Shown in pieces: positions 61,901 through 64,000 of a stretch of DNA of 64,000 nucleotides. Within the stretch, counting starts at the first letter, position 1. Each line of letters starts with the position of its first letter. Source of the stretch: Rhizoctonia solani (Eukaryota; Basidiomycota; Agaricomycetes; Cantharellales; Ceratobasidiaceae); NCBI RefSeq assembly GCF_016906535.1, contig NC_057373.1, positions 3,286,001 to 3,350,000 on the forward strand, in the 5' to 3' direction. A model generated the notes under the pieces. It was not told the DNA's origin. It did no database searches and saw nothing but the letters and a program-made list of their open reading frames with translations. A program made the position numbers and the translations under genes.

Positions 61901-64000
61901 GCGGTAAGGCTCGACGGATTGTCGTTCGATAAAGGCGCCATCCATTCCGTCCTCGCCATACGCGAATTGGACAATATCACCCAGCGAATTTCGGACGGTT
62001 CCATCGTAGCAGACGGCAATATCTTCCATAGCCTTGACCAATCGACGTTGGATATACCCAGTTTCGGCAGTCTTGACGGCCGTGTCGATCAAACCTTCAC
62101 GACCAGCCATGGCGTGGAAAAAGAACTCTTGGGGAGTCAACCCACGGAGATAGGAATTCTCGACGAACCCTCTGGACTCGGCGCAGTAGTCGTCCTTGTT
62201 GAAATGAGGCAGCGTGCGATGCTTGAATCCGAACGGAATACGCTTTCCTTCGACGGATTGTTGGCCGACACAACCGGACATTTGGGAGATGTTAATGAAA
62301 GATCCCTTGGAGCCTGCGACGACCATTTGCTTGACGTTGTTATCGTTCTTGAGACTGTCTTGAGCATCTTTACCCGTCTTGTCACGAGCCATGTTCAATT
62401 CTCGATTGACGTGACTCTCGAATGACTCTCGGATAGTCATACCCGGCTCGGCCCTAAGACCATCGTACTGCGCCTTTTGAATCAGCTGGAGCACGTTGTT
62501 CTTGGCCGTCTCGATGTGAATAGTGATCTTGGACATGGTATCCTTGTCTGCAATCGTGTCGCCGATACCGATACTGAACCCATTGTGAAGGAGCCAAAAG
62601 TTGACCACCTTTTGAAGCGAGGTGAACAAATCGCGCGTAATTTCGGGCCCCTTTTCACGGAACGTGATGTGGATGAGACCGGCTTGGGAAGCACCGACAG
62701 TCTTCTTCTCGACTACACCGTAAAGAATTTCTCCGTTTTCGATGCAAATACCATCGTCGTTTGCGGGGTTTGCAGGAACTCGGTTGGTGCGTTTATCCTT
62801 GTCAGGTGCACGGAAAACGTTGATACCCGAGGGAATACACAAACTCAAGATTTGCTTTCCTGTCCAAAGGGGTTTAGGTTTCAAGATAGTCGGGACCGGA
62901 ACTTGGCCGTCCCATTCGGGGACCCAAAGGAGGATGTTCTGAACAAAGTTCCAGTCGAGGAAGTTATCCCTGAGGGTAATCTTTCGGATACCGCAAAGCG
63001 TGTCCTGCACAATACCCATGACGGGTTTGTTCGCTTGAGGGGAGATAATCTACGTCATACAATCAGTATAAAATGATACTTTCCGAGGACTGGCGGCATA
63101 CCTGACGGGGCACCCAAGCAATCTGACTAAGTTCGGCTCGAGTCTCTTCGCTCTGAGGGATACTGAAACCCAATCAATATCATTCATCGAACGTGCACAA
63201 AAGACAACGTACTGCATGTTCATCTCATCACCATCAAAGTCGGCGTTGTAGGGAGGAGTGCTATAACAACCGTAAACACTGGTCGTCTTTCAACGACAGT
63301 TGACAACTTACACGGAAAGATTGAGTCGGAATGCTAAACCAATCATTAGGCGCAACTTTCGATCCAAAAACGGGACAGCTTACTTGAATAAGGCATAATC
63401 TTAACACGATGACTCATCATACTCATCTTGTGCAAACTAGGCTGTCGATTAAACAGCACGTAGCTATATCACATGTAAGCATCTTGAACTAATGAAAATT
63501 AAATTCTACTTACTCTCCATTCTTCAAGTGTCGCTCCACGATCCATCCATATTGCAATGACGTATCCGCGCGCTTGTTGTACCTCAAATCGATACGCTCG
63601 CCGCTGTCACGAACAACATAGCGTGCACCGGGATATTCTCGCGGCCCATTTCGGACGAGCATTTGAAGCCACTCAATGTTATACGGGGTTACTATTTCCG
63701 TGGTTAATTCAACGCATGAAAACGACAAATAAACACGCACCTCGCTCAGGATAAGTCAAATTCATAGCCATACTCCTTGGCACTCCGACCTCGTCCAACA
63801 TCAAGTTCGGATCGCCAGTAATGACAGTACGAGCCGAAAAGTCGACACGTTTTCCCATCAAATTTCCACGAAGACGGCCTTCTTTACCCTTTAATCGCGC
63901 ACGAATCGCCTTGACAGGACGACCGGATTTCTGAAGTGCTTGCGGGATACCGGCAATATCGTTATCCATGTATGTCGCAACATGAAACTGAAGCAGCTGT
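58997..64000 (-). CDS. RPB1: RNA polymerase II largest subunit RPB1 (5' truncated by the window)
   Basis: Catalytic subunit of nuclear RNA polymerase II, from the clamp/active-site region to the C-terminus. Exons give [20 protein letters not shown], then [17 protein letters not shown]. The Mg-binding loop [13 protein letters not shown] is at about 63210-63255. The long exon 59684-63019 includes the bridge helix and funnel: [40 protein letters not shown] and [20 protein letters not shown]. The C-terminal domain starts with diverged units ([28 protein letters not shown]) and continues with [18 protein letters not shown]. Several tiny exons (59040-59690) then carry one to three heptads each, with introns inside the Ser codon after YSPT. 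The last exon ends [13 protein letters not shown] with TAG at 58997. The N-terminus is beyond base 64000. Confidence 0.95.

Overview
The window looks like nuclear DNA of an agaricomycete (mushroom-class) fungus, most likely a Rhizoctonia/Ceratobasidium-like member of the Cantharellales. The reasons are many short GT-AG introns of about 45-65 nt, housekeeping genes of eukaryotic type (PRP16, RPB1, QCR9, BCKDH E2), and gene families expanded in such fungi: DUF6593, DUF2306, F-box, CHAT-TPR, and WD40 plus kinase. The genus is an inference.

Layout. 1-3363 is the 3' part of the splicing helicase PRP16. 3.9-8.35 kb is a duplicated block with an aldose 1-epimerase flanked by broken pieces of two other genes. 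Two F-box paralogues follow, with a proline-rich secreted protein and a possible small gene between them, then a decaying DUF6593 cluster. 17.3-22.4 kb carries mitochondrial BCKDH E2, a DUF2306 membrane protein and cytochrome bc1 subunit QCR9. 22.7-33.3 kb holds two paralogous Ser/Thr-rich single-pass membrane proteins flanking a CHAT-protease/TPR gene on the other strand. 33.6-37.2 kb is the donor copy of the epimerase block and an apparently complete DUF6593 gene. A LigB-type dioxygenase, a conserved secreted fungal protein and a second DUF2306 gene come next. At 44.3-48.8 kb an MFS sugar transporter is split by a 2.9-kb DNA transposon. A ferric-reductase-like gene, a lipase pseudogene, a TKL-like kinase adjoining a seven-blade WD40 gene, and the C-terminal two thirds or so of RNA polymerase II RPB1 (including its CTD) complete the window.

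Main observations. (1) Block 3931-8351 is an inverted copy of about 31960-36766 whose segment order is circularly permuted. This is what reinsertion of an excised DNA circle would leave, and both epimerase copies still read open. (2) The transposon has 291-bp inverted repeats with one mismatch by eye and flanking TA dinucleotides. Its transposase has two in-frame TGA stops, both explained by CGA to TGA changes. (3) The CHAT-TPR gene has about ten very similar 45-residue repeats, and the WD40 gene has seven similar repeats followed at once by a kinase. Both resemble rapidly evolving fungal non-self-recognition genes.

All joins, splice sites and homologies were read by eye. No alignment program or database was used. 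Internal exon boundaries are approximate unless stated.
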